The notes under the pieces: model-generated
What the model was told of the DNA's origin: nothing
Databases searched by the model: none
What the model saw: the letters and a program-made list of their open reading frames with translations, nothing else
Shown: piece after piece, positions 1-9,779 of the stretch
Position numbering within the stretch: position 1 is the stretch's first letter
Layout of the letters: each line of letters begins with the position of its first letter
Program-made: the position numbers and the translations under genes
IMG/VR virus record: IMGVR_UViG_3300028025_002553
Coordinates: 1-35,496 of that record
Direction: 5' to 3' (one strand)
DNA length: 35,496 bases
DNA from: a virus

Positions 1-814
1 CTCCAGTTGTGTAACCATGTGGGAGTGAGGTGGTTAGTGTTGCAGTTCCAGCGAGGGTCTTCTTAGAAACAACATCGTATGTGTCTCCTTGAGGCGCTGA
101 CATGAATACGTAACCATCATGTGGGCCAGTGATTCCATAAGTCTCAGCATCAAAGTTGTTGCTGGTAATACCCATGTCAATCCAGCCGTTATCGTTTACG
201 CCGTCTGCGGTGTATGCAATAAAGTCAGTTGATGCGTTAGCACCATTGTTTAGGTTAACGATTGGGAACTGAGCAAAGTCAGTTGTTGAGGCTGAGAACA
301 CAGACATAGCGTCTGTAAGACCAGCAGATGTTTCAAAGTTTACAGCACCTGTTCCTTGAGACCCACCTGTGTAAGTTTTAGTTAAACGAGTAGTGGCTGT
401 CCAAAGAGAATCTGTACCGTCTGTAGATAAAAGTTTGTATGCTTGACCTGATTGGTTTGGCAGACCTTCTTGACCCAAAGCAAAGAGTACGGTGTTATCG
501 TTTGGAAGAGCACCTGCTGGAGTAGCTGAAGTATGTTGAACAGTTACGATAAATGTACTTGTTCCGTCTGTTACAAGATCATTTACATAATAAAGAGTAT
601 TTTGAGTATAAGTTCCGCGCCAGTCAGCACCTTCAACAATCAAAGCCCAATATGTAGCGTTAGATGGTGCGTTACCTGTTGTAGCAGTATTGCTTTTATA
701 TGCGTAAAGGTTAGGGCCGTACTTAGCAATGTCATTGTACGAGTACTCTGCTGAATCAGTGTACGTACCTGTCCAATTAAAGCGAAGCTTTCCTAAATCT
801 AGGATCTGTGCCAT
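1..814 (-). CDS. tail fibre protein with carbohydrate-binding-like modules (partial, 3' end outside window)
   Basis: An open frame starts at ATG 814-812, shares one base with the stop of the upstream gene (TAATG), and runs off the left edge with no stop (about 271 codons seen). The N-terminal ~110 residues hold two related modules, FNWTGTYTDSAEYSYNDIA and then ADWRGTYTQNTLYYVNDLV. This W-x-G-x-Y-x4-Y-x3-D-x-V pattern is typical of CBM5/12-like modules in phage fibres and chitinases. The remainder is Thr/Ser/Gly/Asn-rich and beta-like, with no recognisable enzyme motif. Position at the end of the fibre gene run supports a receptor-binding or fibre role. The fibre identity is an inference; the frame itself is clear. 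Confidence 0.75.
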   Translation of the reverse strand, partial: MAQILDLGKLRFNWTGTYTDSAEYSYNDIAKYGPNLYAYKSNTATTGNAPSNATYWALIVEGADWRGTYTQNTLYYVNDLVTDGTSTFIVTVQHTSATPAGALPNDNTVLFALGQEGLPNQSGQAYKLLSTDGTDSLWTATTRLTKTYTGGSQGTGAVNFETSAGLTDAMSVFSASTTDFAQFPIVNLNNGANASTDFIAYTADGVNDNGWIDMGITSNNFDAETYGITGPHDGYVFMSAPQGDTYDVVSKKTLAGTATLTTSLPHGYTTG

Positions 815-1074
815 TACAATACCTCCAACAGTAGACGCCCGGTTTCTTGATCAAAGCTATAACGGAAGGTGTTGTAGCTCCACATCCAATTTAGATAACT
901 GGTAGAGGTGACCTCAAATTCGTCGGGCAAACGAATCGGAGCATCACCGTTAATGATATCGATATATGCCTGGCCTGTCTCAGTATTTTGCTTTAGGCCA
1001 TAAAACGCCTTATCTACAAGATCCTCAAGCGTTGAGGAAAATCCGTCATCAATATCTACTAGATCTTGTGCCAT
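814..1074 (-). CDS. small fibre-region protein, unknown function
   Basis: This 86-residue acidic protein overlaps the upstream gene by one base and the downstream fibre gene by one base (TAATG at both ends), so it belongs to the fibre operon. No membrane segment, signal peptide or known motif is visible. The C-terminal half (SYLNWMWSYNTFRYSFD) is rich in aromatics and predicted beta-like. It could be a fibre-assembly or tail-associated protein, but only its location says so. Confidence 0.7.
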   Translation of the reverse strand: MAQDLVDIDDGFSSTLEDLVDKAFYGLKQNTETGQAYIDIINGDAPIRLPDEFEVTSTSYLNWMWSYNTFRYSFDQETGRLLLEVL

Positions 1075-1496
1075 TACTTGATTGCCTCTCGTAGGTCAAG
1101 GGTTACATTTATAGCATCTTCAATAGGGCATTTAGCCTTGATTGAGTCCCCTATCTGAAGGACAATCTCAGCGCCAATCTTATTAGCGGTCTCATCGATT
1201 GAAACCTCTGCAACACGGGTGTCTCCAGCTACTTGAGGAAACACCATGTACTTAGACTTTAGAACTCGAGTCTTCGATACAAAGTAGTCGTTTTCGTCTA
1301 CTTCACGGTAGACATATAGCTCTACTGGAAGAATAGTCCCAAGTGCGTTAGAGACTAGGACGGAGTTAAGACGAGTTTTGAATGTAGCTGTGAACAGAGT
1401 CACCAAGGAGTTCGCGGCTGTAATTTGCGCGGTTACGCCTTTGTTAAATCCTTTATCCGATACGAGCTTACTGCCCTGTATTTGCATGCCTGCCAT
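1074..1496 (-). CDS. beta-rich virion-associated protein, fibre cluster
   Basis: A 140-residue protein in the fibre operon. The pattern (FKTRLNSVLVSNALGTILPV, a Val/Tyr-rich strand, then VLQIGDSIKAK) resembles those at 1505-1843 and 21009-21350: a strand around VSN, an alternating hydrophobic V-x-V-x-V strand, and a late GD-x-I/L-x-A strand. This suggests a shared beta-sandwich fold seen in small phage structural proteins. The function is inferred from location. Eight bases separate its start from the upstream gene's stop. Confidence 0.7.
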   Translation of the reverse strand: MAGMQIQGSKLVSDKGFNKGVTAQITAANSLVTLFTATFKTRLNSVLVSNALGTILPVELYVYREVDENDYFVSKTRVLKSKYMVFPQVAGDTRVAEVSIDETANKIGAEIVLQIGDSIKAKCPIEDAINVTLDLREAIK

Positions 1497-1504
1497 TTGG
1501 TCTC

Positions 1505-1843
1505 CTATGCCGCCTGTTCAATTCCCTGAACAAAATAACGAACTCCAGCTGTGCCCGCTACCCAGATTTCATCTGTAGCGTTAATTCCAAAACGAATTGT
1601 TTCAAATACATTATAGCCTTCGAGTTCTACCTTGTAAGCGATTTGCGCCCATTTTGTTTCGTCAGAGTAATTAACAGACCCTTCAGGAATTACGTAAACG
1701 TACACTTCCGCATCAAGTAGTTCGTAGTTAGAAATAATTACTGAACACAGGTATGAAGCATCAGCAGTAAAAGCCAAAAGTCCATCTTCGTAAGTTGTAC
1801 CTGTAGCGTCATCTACAACGCCAAGGTTTGCAATACCTGCCAC
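1505..1843 (-). CDS. beta-rich virion-associated protein, fibre cluster
   Basis: A 112-residue protein directly downstream of the collagen-like fibre gene with a 1-base gap. It contains CSVIISNYELLDAEVYVYVI followed by a Phe/Ile strand (FETIRFGINATDEIWVAGTA), the same order of elements as in the 1074-1496 and 21009-21350 proteins. No enzyme motif is seen. It is likely a structural component near the fibres; similarity to the other two is by eye and low in identity. Confidence 0.7.
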   Translation of the reverse strand: MAGIANLGVVDDATGTTYEDGLLAFTADASYLCSVIISNYELLDAEVYVYVIPEGSVNYSDETKWAQIAYKVELEGYNVFETIRFGINATDEIWVAGTAGVRYFVQGIEQAA

Positions 1844-1844
1844 G

Positions 1845-3488
<1,644 letters not shown>

Positions 3489-3490
3489 AG

Positions 3491-4552
3491 TTACTGAGTT
3501 ACCTCTTCACTAAGGAATACCTGACCACGAATGTAAGTCTTTCGGAAATCTGGATCGCTTAAAGATTCTGCTTGTAAATCCCAAAATGCTCTGCGTGGAA
3601 TGTAACGAGACTTATCGCTTGGAAGTGACAGTCTTAGTTTCTTAGTTGGACCGTCTTCAATCGTAATAGTGAAGGTAGCCCAAATAGAAGGAGAATTTGG
3701 AAACGTTCTAATTTGTGATTTAAAGACAAGATCGTCAAAGTCTGTATCGTCTGGGAAATCAAACAGTGCGTACCAAGAGTCTCCCTGATTTAGAACAATG
3801 TCGTATACGCCAACGTTAGTTGGAGGAGGAGTGCGACCAATAACATCAATAGGAGTGTAGACGCGCTCTGGACGGCGTGCGTCATCAATCTCTTGTGGAA
3901 CATACACTGGAACAAGCTTGTTAGTAGTACGGCTTGTGCGGCGGAGTATGCCCATCTCAATGCGCCAAAGACCAATGTTTAGAGCAGAAGATAACTGCTT
4001 GTATTGATCCCAACGCTGTTGAATCATTGTGGTCAACTGAGAAAAACGTTGATCACGAGGAATCGTTACTCCGTCTGGAGCAAGGATGTTAATATCAAAT
4101 GCTGCGTCTGTAGCAAGCGCCCAGAGGCATTCGATAACTGACAGGATTACTAGAGGGTAGTCTTCTACAGCGGGTAGGTTTGCAAGGGTGGTTGCGCTAC
4201 CAGAAGTACTGCTTCGATTGTGAAGGTGCTGCCCTACAGCAGTATTAACAAAAGTCTCAATGTCTGAATCAGAGAAGTATCGGTAGTGAGTTCCGGTCGC
4301 AACTACTACAGAGTTAGCTGCGGGTGCGCTGGTGAAGTGGATTATTCCGTGATCTTTTTCAAGGGTGTACCCGACTGGAGTTGGCACAGGGGTACCGTTA
4401 ACTGTAATAGTTAGGGTGATTGGGTCAATTGGCTTGACCTTAAGATCAAAATCTTTTTTAGAACCAGTACCGGCTTGGGTTACTGTGAACTCTTTTGGCA
4501 GATCGCCAAGCTCCATACGAACTCTAGAGACAAGGTCAGATAAAATAGCCAC
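3491..4552 (-). CDS. head-tail connector / tail-attachment protein (putative), with fibre-docking-like C-terminal domain
   Basis: A 353-residue protein between the capsid genes and the fibre genes. The N-terminus ([17 protein letters not shown]) and the helical region around residues 110-190 resemble adaptor or connector proteins. The C-terminal ~95 residues, from [16 protein letters not shown] through a beta-rich segment ending [13 protein letters not shown], follow a G-D-(S/T)-W ... L-x-L-S/L-P ... G-x-V-x-L-x-x-x-V-T layout often seen in phage proteins that anchor fibres or baseplate parts. Only 2 bases separate it from the collagen-like fibre. Capsid-to-fibre bridging is plausible but unproven. 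Confidence 0.6.
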   Translation of the reverse strand: MAILSDLVSRVRMELGDLPKEFTVTQAGTGSKKDFDLKVKPIDPITLTITVNGTPVPTPVGYTLEKDHGIIHFTSAPAANSVVVATGTHYRYFSDSDIETFVNTAVGQHLHNRSSTSGSATTLANLPAVEDYPLVILSVIECLWALATDAAFDINILAPDGVTIPRDQRFSQLTTMIQQRWDQYKQLSSALNIGLWRIEMGILRRTSRTTNKLVPVYVPQEIDDARRPERVYTPIDVIGRTPPPTNVGVYDIVLNQGDSWYALFDFPDDTDFDDLVFKSQIRTFPNSPSIWATFTITIEDGPTKKLRLSLPSDKSRYIPRRAFWDLQAESLSDPDFRKTYIRGQVFLSEEVTQ

Positions 4553-4620
4553 TCTTGCTCCTTATTTGTTGGCACACACTAGGTACATAATCCCATGCAT
4601 GAACTAGAAAAGTCTTTATA

Positions 4621-4650
4621 AACGAAAACAGCGGGCCCGAAGACCCGCCG
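4621..4650 (-). terminator. rho-independent terminator after the small capsid-region gene
   Basis: Read on the minus strand, a GCGGG/CCCGC stem (plus 4631-4635 with 4644-4648) closes a CTTCGG-containing loop and is followed by TGTTTTCGTTT. It lies just past the stop of the 4669-5031 gene and before the 4552 start, separating capsid-gene expression from fibre-gene expression. Confidence 0.7.
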
Positions 4651-4668
4651 TCACGTTGAAGATTAGTC

Positions 4669-5031
4669 TTAGATTACTCCTGCGAGATAACCCTTTTCTT
4701 TAAGGTGATTCGCAACAGCCGTGGTGACCTGATACTTCTGACCCGCTTTAAACGAGTAGACATTACCTGCACCAAGAGTCATTGACTCTACGTCAACAAT
4801 GACGCGAATTTCTACTGTATCTCCGTCTTGACTGCCGACCTTGGTTACCTTATCTACAACTACTGTTGGTCGATTAGGCTTGGTTGCATCAATAACTTCA
4901 GTTTCTAACTTAATCTGTGCTTCAGCTGTAGCAAGGGACATGCTCTCGGCGCTCTTATTGATTGCATCAATATTTGCCGCTGCTAGCTCGTCGCGTCTAC
5001 GACCTGTTACGTCAGTTGGGTTCTTAGCCAC
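4669..5031 (-). CDS. small capsid-region protein with DUF7302-like C-terminus
   Basis: A 120-residue soluble protein immediately downstream of the major capsid gene. The N-terminal half is helical and charged (TGRRRDELAAANIDAINKSA). The last ~30 residues (YSFKAGQKYQVTTAVANHLK, then EKGYL) match a pattern frequent in small phage head proteins, G-x-x-Y-x-V-x-x-x-V-A-x-H-L-x-E-K-G-Y. Terminators flank it on both sides, so it may be expressed separately from its neighbours. Decoration, head-completion or scaffold-related roles are all possible. Confidence 0.65.
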   Translation of the reverse strand: MAKNPTDVTGRRRDELAAANIDAINKSAESMSLATAEAQIKLETEVIDATKPNRPTVVVDKVTKVGSQDGDTVEIRVIVDVESMTLGAGNVYSFKAGQKYQVTTAVANHLKEKGYLAGVI

Positions 5032-5061
5032 TTTCTATCCTCCGATGTATTGTCTGGGTTT

Positions 5062-5088
5062 AATAGAAGGGGGGCGGTTAAGCCCCCC
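5062..5088 (-). terminator. terminator after the major capsid gene
   Basis: A GGGGGGC/GCCCCCC stem of 7 pairs (plus 5069-5075 with 5082-5088) encloses a 6-base loop. On the minus strand it is followed by TTCTATTA, so the U-run is modest. It sits about 20 bases past the capsid stop and probably gives partial termination after the most highly needed gene. Confidence 0.6.
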
Positions 5089-5108
5089 TCCCCTCTGCTA
5101 TTAAGTTT

Positions 5109-6176
5109 TTAGTTGGTTTCTGCAATAACAACAGACTGGTCAGTAATTAGACCAAGACCGAAGATTGAGTACCAAGCAAGAGCGTGCTCACGACCGAAGT
5201 CTAGAATACCGCCATCGCGGAGTTCTACTGGAAGTGAAATAGCGTGACCGAATGCGTTATCTCCGATGAAGATAGCTGAATAACGATCTGCTGCTCCGTT
5301 ACCTGTCTTTGTTGCTGGAGTGATGTAGCCTCCACCAGGTGTGATAACAGGTGTTACGTTGGTGTCAGTTGTGTAGTTAAGACCAGCACCACCAGCGACC
5401 TTTTCAACCTGTGTTGTTTCGATGAATACGCAGTCGTATAGACGACCGATCTCACCTAGCATGAAGTTACCTGGAGCTGCGTACTTTGTTACTTCGATGA
5501 ACTCTGGGTTGTCACGAAGCTTACGGCTCTGGTGTGGGTGAACGAAAGCAACATATGTCTCACCTAAGCGAGGGATGTTCTTGGTTGCTAGTGTTTCGAC
5601 TGCATCCTTGACAGTGTGAGTTGTCATGTTGAATGAGCCTGTCATAGCAGCACGGTTTGCAGCGGTTGTACCATCTGCGTACCAGTTGTTAACTGCTGAT
5701 AGGGCTGAGCGATCTTCACCGTAAATTGTTGAAGATGCTGCCATAAGTGTGTCGCGTGAAAGGTTATCTAGGTAGATAGCCATGTTACGACCGAGAAGAC
5801 GTGAGGCTGAAGCCATTACGTCATCGAATGATGCGTTAAGCAATAGTTCTGACACAGCAAGAGCATAACCATGCTCTGTTACTGTGATTGAGAACTGCTG
5901 TGCTGTAAGCGCGTTTGTCTGCATACGAACACCTTCGACAAGCGCTGAAGCGAAGCCAAGGTTGTTGTAACGCATGAAGTTGATCTGTAGACCAGGTGCA
6001 ACACCAAGTTCAGTCTTCTTGACTGCGAACTGCTCGAAGCGAAGGATTGGTAGAGCCTGGAAAAGGATTTCCTTTGACCAGATCTGCTGAATCGCCTGAG
6101 TTAGTTGGGTGTTTGTGCCTGAGTAAGCTGTTGGGGACGCAGCAAGGTTGCCGGTACCCGTGATTCCAGATGCCAT
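5109..6176 (-). CDS. major capsid protein, N4-gp56 family
   Basis: A 355-residue protein. The region from SGTNTQLTQAIQQIWSKEIL through VTEHGYALAVSELLL to MAIYLDNLSRDTLMAASS is characteristic of N4-gp56-type major capsid proteins (HK97 fold): an N-terminal W-S-K-E-I helix, an E-G-V segment, then paired helices. Family members are usually 300-420 residues, so this is full length. It follows the scaffold-like gene and is followed by a terminator. Codon choice looks more uniform than in neighbouring small genes, as expected of a highly expressed protein. It should form the capsid shell. Confidence 0.9.
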   Translation of the reverse strand: MASGITGTGNLAASPTAYSGTNTQLTQAIQQIWSKEILFQALPILRFEQFAVKKTELGVAPGLQINFMRYNNLGFASALVEGVRMQTNALTAQQFSITVTEHGYALAVSELLLNASFDDVMASASRLLGRNMAIYLDNLSRDTLMAASSTIYGEDRSALSAVNNWYADGTTAANRAAMTGSFNMTTHTVKDAVETLATKNIPRLGETYVAFVHPHQSRKLRDNPEFIEVTKYAAPGNFMLGEIGRLYDCVFIETTQVEKVAGGAGLNYTTDTNVTPVITPGGGYITPATKTGNGAADRYSAIFIGDNAFGHAISLPVELRDGGILDFGREHALAWYSIFGLGLITDQSVVIAETN

Positions 6177-6206
6177 TTAAATGTATCTCCTAAGTTGGAT
6201 TTTGGA

Positions 6207-7025
6207 TTAAGGGTTGCCGAACATGCCCTGTGAGATCCCACGAGCTTGAGGACTCATGAGTTTATCTCGGTATTGTGCGTATTCTTGAACAGACATGGCT
6301 GCAATTTCTTGAGCCGTAAAGTTACGTTGCGCCGTATTAGTTTCCAATGGTCCGGATGGAGGCAAGGTTGCCCTTGTCCCCGTCATATCTCGACGTGCAG
6401 TTTGCATTGCTTGCTGCGCCGATTCGAGAATTCTTGCTGAGCGCTCCTTCAATCCTTCGATACTTGCTTCAACCTCTTCAGGAGTATTTCCTGATAGAAG
6501 ATCCACAAGTTCTGGAATGATTGCTTCGCGCTCTTGTTCTAACCGCGAGTTGCGGTAATTTTGGAGGTCCGTAAAAGCACGTTCCTGCTCCAGAAGAGCG
6601 AAGGCTCGTTCGCGTTCTTGACGCTCACGCTCCAACTGCTCCTGCCACTCTTGCTCTTTAACCTTAAGAAGCTCACGAACCTCAAGTTCGGATTCCTTTT
6701 GTTCTTTTTGCATTGCCATCTCTGCGGCTTCTTTCTCCGCAGCAGCTGCTGCTAAGCGAGCGGCTTCTTCTTCACGTTCTTTTCGAAGAGAAGAAACTTC
6801 GTCTTTCAACTGCTCGATCTGAGGATAAAGCTTATCTTTTTCCTGTGAGCGAACCTTTGCTAGATCTTCTTCTGTGTAAAACTTTGAGTTCACAGCAGTA
6901 GAAGAAGTTGTGCTATTTGTTGTAGTAGCAGTTGACGCGTCAGCGCCAGACATGTTTACAACTGGAGTAGTTCCTGTTTCGCCTGCAAATGCAGCCGCGA
7001 CAGTAGCTTCTAAACCTTCCGACAT
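6207..7025 (-). CDS. capsid scaffolding protein (putative)
   Basis: A 272-residue protein between portal and major capsid genes, the standard scaffold position. Residues ~50-200 are an almost continuous charged helix rich in Glu/Arg/Gln/Lys/Ala (for example REKDKL-like heptads and a long EQE/RER stretch), as in coiled-coil scaffolds. The N-terminus is low-complexity Thr/Ser/Ala. The C-terminus ends in a Gly/Met-containing tail. No protease motif is seen. Assignment rests on position and composition, since scaffolds diverge strongly. Confidence 0.8.
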   Translation of the reverse strand: MSEGLEATVAAAFAGETGTTPVVNMSGADASTATTTNSTTSSTAVNSKFYTEEDLAKVRSQEKDKLYPQIEQLKDEVSSLRKEREEEAARLAAAAAEKEAAEMAMQKEQKESELEVRELLKVKEQEWQEQLERERQERERAFALLEQERAFTDLQNYRNSRLEQEREAIIPELVDLLSGNTPEEVEASIEGLKERSARILESAQQAMQTARRDMTGTRATLPPSGPLETNTAQRNFTAQEIAAMSVQEYAQYRDKLMSPQARGISQGMFGNP

Positions 7026-7149
7026 AAGTAATTCCTTTGCATCCTAGGGGTCGTTTTACGAATGGGCTAAAGCCCGTAGCACGAATGACCAAACATTTTT
7101 ATTCAGTATTAATTTTTCTATCAAGTACAAGAAATGTCAGCGTAAACGC
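7026..7149. other. 124-base gap between portal and scaffold genes
   Basis: No open frame of useful size. Read on the minus strand it contains a GGGCTTTAGCCC palindrome flanked by two copies of ATTCGT, and an AT-rich stretch nearer the portal stop. There is no clear U-run after the palindrome, so a terminator call is not made. It could carry a processing site or promoter. Confidence 0.4.
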
Positions 7150-8865
7150 TTATTTTTCGTACTCTTCCGGTACACGTCTCTGAGGGAGTTGCGTACCGTA
7201 AGCCTCTGTTACCAAGCGGGTTCTTAGGTCTTGCTCACCCGAAGCGATCATGGCAGTTGCCTGATCGACGATAGGGGTAGCGGCACTTGGTTGACCGCCC
7301 TGTGGAGCACCTGTTGCAGGATCCATAATTGGCTGACCTGGGGCTCCATCTGGGCCTGTAGTCATACCAGTAAGTTTCATAATCTCTCCAGCAATCTCAT
7401 TCTTGAGCATCTGTAGAGCGCCATCAGCCTTGGCATCATCCATAAGTTCTTGACGAATCTCTTGAATCTTCTCAGCTGGGAACTCTTCACCAAGTGAGCG
7501 CAAGGCGCCTTCTTTGGACTCAAGCCCTAGTGACATTAACGACTGAACTTCGTTAAGAGCAATGAGCTTATCTAGTGGAAGTGGCTGAGGGAATTGAACA
7601 ACTGAACGATAAGTAATTGGGTCATTAGGATCTAACTGCTGTACCTGACCTGGCTTAATAGGGGTGTTGAACTGAGGGTTCCAAGTAAACATCTCTGGCT
7701 CTTTAACAGCCAAGTTCAAAAGGATAAGTTCGTTGATGCGCTCAAGTCCGTATGCGTACTGAACGATCTTCTGGTGGTAACGGTTCATCAAAGGCTGGAA
7801 CATAATAGACAACGCCACGCCTGAAGTGTTAGACACTGGCATAGCCTGTCCTAGAGCAGACTCTGGAACACCAATCATTTCGTGCATAGACTTCTTAAGT
7901 AGTTCCATGAACTCCATGGCACCCTTTAATCCTTGCGCTCCACCTTCAAGATTTTCAACACGTGCTTCTTTAGGAAGTCCGCCCCATACCTTGTTAGCGC
8001 CCTTTTCTAGTTGTGAAGCCTTCGCTCCAATAATGACTGTAACTGGCGCAGCGTGGTAATTAACAATATCGGCAACGTCAGTAGCAACCTCATTGTAAGT
8101 ACGATTAATGCTAATAATGTCGTTGCAATCAGACAAGCCCCAAGGAGAACCAGAGATGCGGACATTCGGAATATGTACAACAGGAATAGTGCCGAGCGGG
8201 TTAGGGCGTGAATCAATAAGTTCATCATTGATGTATTCCTCGATAATGTCGTCTGTAAGAATTTCTGTGTACGTAAATACTTGACGAGTTCCTTCAAGTG
8301 ATGTGCCCCAGAAACGATACTTAAGCTTAAAGCGAATCAAGCGCTCGCGGTCATGTGGGTGGAACTCTGGAAAACAAAATGATGAGTTAAGAGGCAAGAT
8401 ACGAACACGACCAGGGTGGGTACGCCCAGCGGGATCTTTGTACTCTTCTTCGTAAGCAACCTTGATAAAGCAATCTCCAGAGACAGTTCCCTGTTGACCG
8501 ATTTCCCAAAGTACTGTTGCTTTGTTGTTGTCGACTTCCCACACTCGCTCCAGCAAATCAGGGACAATCGCTTCTGTCTCCTTTGGTGAGCGGAACTGCA
8601 CGCCTTTTCCAAAGGTAAAGTTAATTACGAAATCTGTAAACGCTCTGTAGTAATTTAGAGCAATTTGACTTTCGCCAGTCTGACGGCGGTATGAATAGTG
8701 ATGACCTAGATACATAGCCCAGTTCATCGAGTAACGGTTTAGTCGCGGACCGTGTACTTCAAACTCTTCGTCTGCTAGTTCTACAAGACCTAGGGGAGAA
8801 ATTGAGATTGTTAAATCGCTTGACGCCGCCCTATAACTTGGCGGTGAAAAGTCAATTGAACTCAC
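7150..8865 (-). CDS. portal protein
   Basis: A 571-residue protein between terminase and scaffold, the expected size and place for a portal. The N-terminal part has YRRQTGESQIALNYYRAFTD and the core has FVINFTFGKGVQF and RVWEVDNNKATVLWEIGQQG. The middle has SDCNDIISINRTYNEVATD and, near residues 320-345, MIGVPESALGQ, a segment typical of SPP1 gp6-like portals. The C-terminus is Gln/Pro/Gly/Ala-rich and disordered. The dodecamer would form the DNA channel where terminase docks. Confidence 0.9.
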   Translation of the reverse strand: MSSIDFSPPSYRAASSDLTISISPLGLVELADEEFEVHGPRLNRYSMNWAMYLGHHYSYRRQTGESQIALNYYRAFTDFVINFTFGKGVQFRSPKETEAIVPDLLERVWEVDNNKATVLWEIGQQGTVSGDCFIKVAYEEEYKDPAGRTHPGRVRILPLNSSFCFPEFHPHDRERLIRFKLKYRFWGTSLEGTRQVFTYTEILTDDIIEEYINDELIDSRPNPLGTIPVVHIPNVRISGSPWGLSDCNDIISINRTYNEVATDVADIVNYHAAPVTVIIGAKASQLEKGANKVWGGLPKEARVENLEGGAQGLKGAMEFMELLKKSMHEMIGVPESALGQAMPVSNTSGVALSIMFQPLMNRYHQKIVQYAYGLERINELILLNLAVKEPEMFTWNPQFNTPIKPGQVQQLDPNDPITYRSVVQFPQPLPLDKLIALNEVQSLMSLGLESKEGALRSLGEEFPAEKIQEIRQELMDDAKADGALQMLKNEIAGEIMKLTGMTTGPDGAPGQPIMDPATGAPQGGQPSAATPIVDQATAMIASGEQDLRTRLVTEAYGTQLPQRRVPEEYEK

Positions 8866-8929
8866 TTTTACTCCCTATCTAAAACTGTTAGTACGCTTAT
8901 CGTAGCAGTGCCAAACTTACTTTGGATTT

Positions 8930-9235
8930 CTACTTGCGTGACTCGCCCTTAATAAGGCCTCTGCCTACAGGTTTTGTAACCTTCTTGGCAATCTTCTTTT
9001 CTTCTTTTTCTTTCTTTTCTTCTACGTAGTCTCTATTACGAGGATCAATATCCTTTTTTGAAGTTACGTATTTTCCACCCATTTGATTATATTTAGTATG
9101 GATCCAGTGACCTTTTGATGGAGACTCTTTTGAGAACCGAGCGGAGGCTTGCACTCGAACCATGTTGTAAAGGCGTGGGTTAGCGGGGATCTGTTTAGGA
9201 CCTTCTTGAACCGCTTTACCTTGGATGTATGCCAT
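8930..9235 (-). CDS. small basic protein, terminase-portal interval
   Basis: A 101-residue basic protein starting at ATG 9235-9233, preceded by AAAGGA at a 6-base spacing; a TTG three bases upstream is less likely. Residues ~70-100 are Lys/Glu-rich (VEEKKEKEEKKIAKKV), and it ends in a basic RGLIKGESRK tail. No conserved catalytic motif is visible. Terminase-portal intervals often hold minor head proteins; function unknown. Confidence 0.65.
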   Translation of the reverse strand: MAYIQGKAVQEGPKQIPANPRLYNMVRVQASARFSKESPSKGHWIHTKYNQMGGKYVTSKKDIDPRNRDYVEEKKEKEEKKIAKKVTKPVGRGLIKGESRK

Positions 9236-9246
9236 CAATAATCCTT

Positions 9247-9287
9247 TTTAGAAAAGCCCCACCAGTCCTATTGCTAGGACGGTGGGG
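9247..9287 (-). terminator. strong stem-loop terminator between two small head-region genes
   Basis: A CCCCACC-A-GTCCTA arm pairs with TAGGAC-GGTGGGG around a 4-base TTGC loop (13 pairs with one bulge). On the minus strand CTTTTCTAAAAA follows. It separates the 9302-9700 gene from the 9235-8930 gene. Confidence 0.8.
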
Positions 9288-9301
9288 AGCTAATCTGATT
9301 T

Positions 9302-9700
9302 TTAGTCGTGTACTACTGCTGGGTTAGCGGCTTCTTGGTGCGCTCCGCTACGGAACTCACGCTCGAACTCGTTTGCACCGTGATCAGCAAATGCACCCTT
9401 TGAGAACTCACCGAGATGGTCTGGTGCTTCTACCCAAGCTGCAGAACCGACGTGAGCGCGTTCACGCATTGTCTCTTCAGCAGTCTTAGTGAATACATTA
9501 GCGTTGCGGTTAGGACGGCCAGCTGCAGGCTGATATCCCTGCATAGCGCCCTTTGAGAATTCCTGTGGAACATCAGTATCGGTTGCGATACCTTCTTCGA
9601 AGCGAAGTGGTCCACGCTGTCCTGGAAGAGCCGCTGCATATTTACGATCGTAAACCTTGTCAGCAACTTCTGGGAACTTAGGGTTTGGTGAAATTGTCAT
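9302..9700 (-). CDS. hypothetical protein with repeated EFSKGA motif
   Basis: A 132-residue hydrophilic protein just after the terminase gene. It contains two copies of the hexapeptide EFSKGA (in QEFSKGAMQG and GEFSKGAFAD) and has no membrane or catalytic motif. A strong terminator follows it directly, so it may be expressed at its own level. A minor virion role is possible from location only. Confidence 0.65.
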   Translation of the reverse strand: MTISPNPKFPEVADKVYDRKYAAALPGQRGPLRFEEGIATDTDVPQEFSKGAMQGYQPAAGRPNRNANVFTKTAEETMRERAHVGSAAWVEAPDHLGEFSKGAFADHGANEFEREFRSGAHQEAANPAVVHD

Positions 9701-9779
9701 TTATGACTCCTTATATAAGGTTGAGGCCTCGGTTTAAAGTATCCATCAGTACCAGAAAAATCTCATAGTAAAGTCGAAA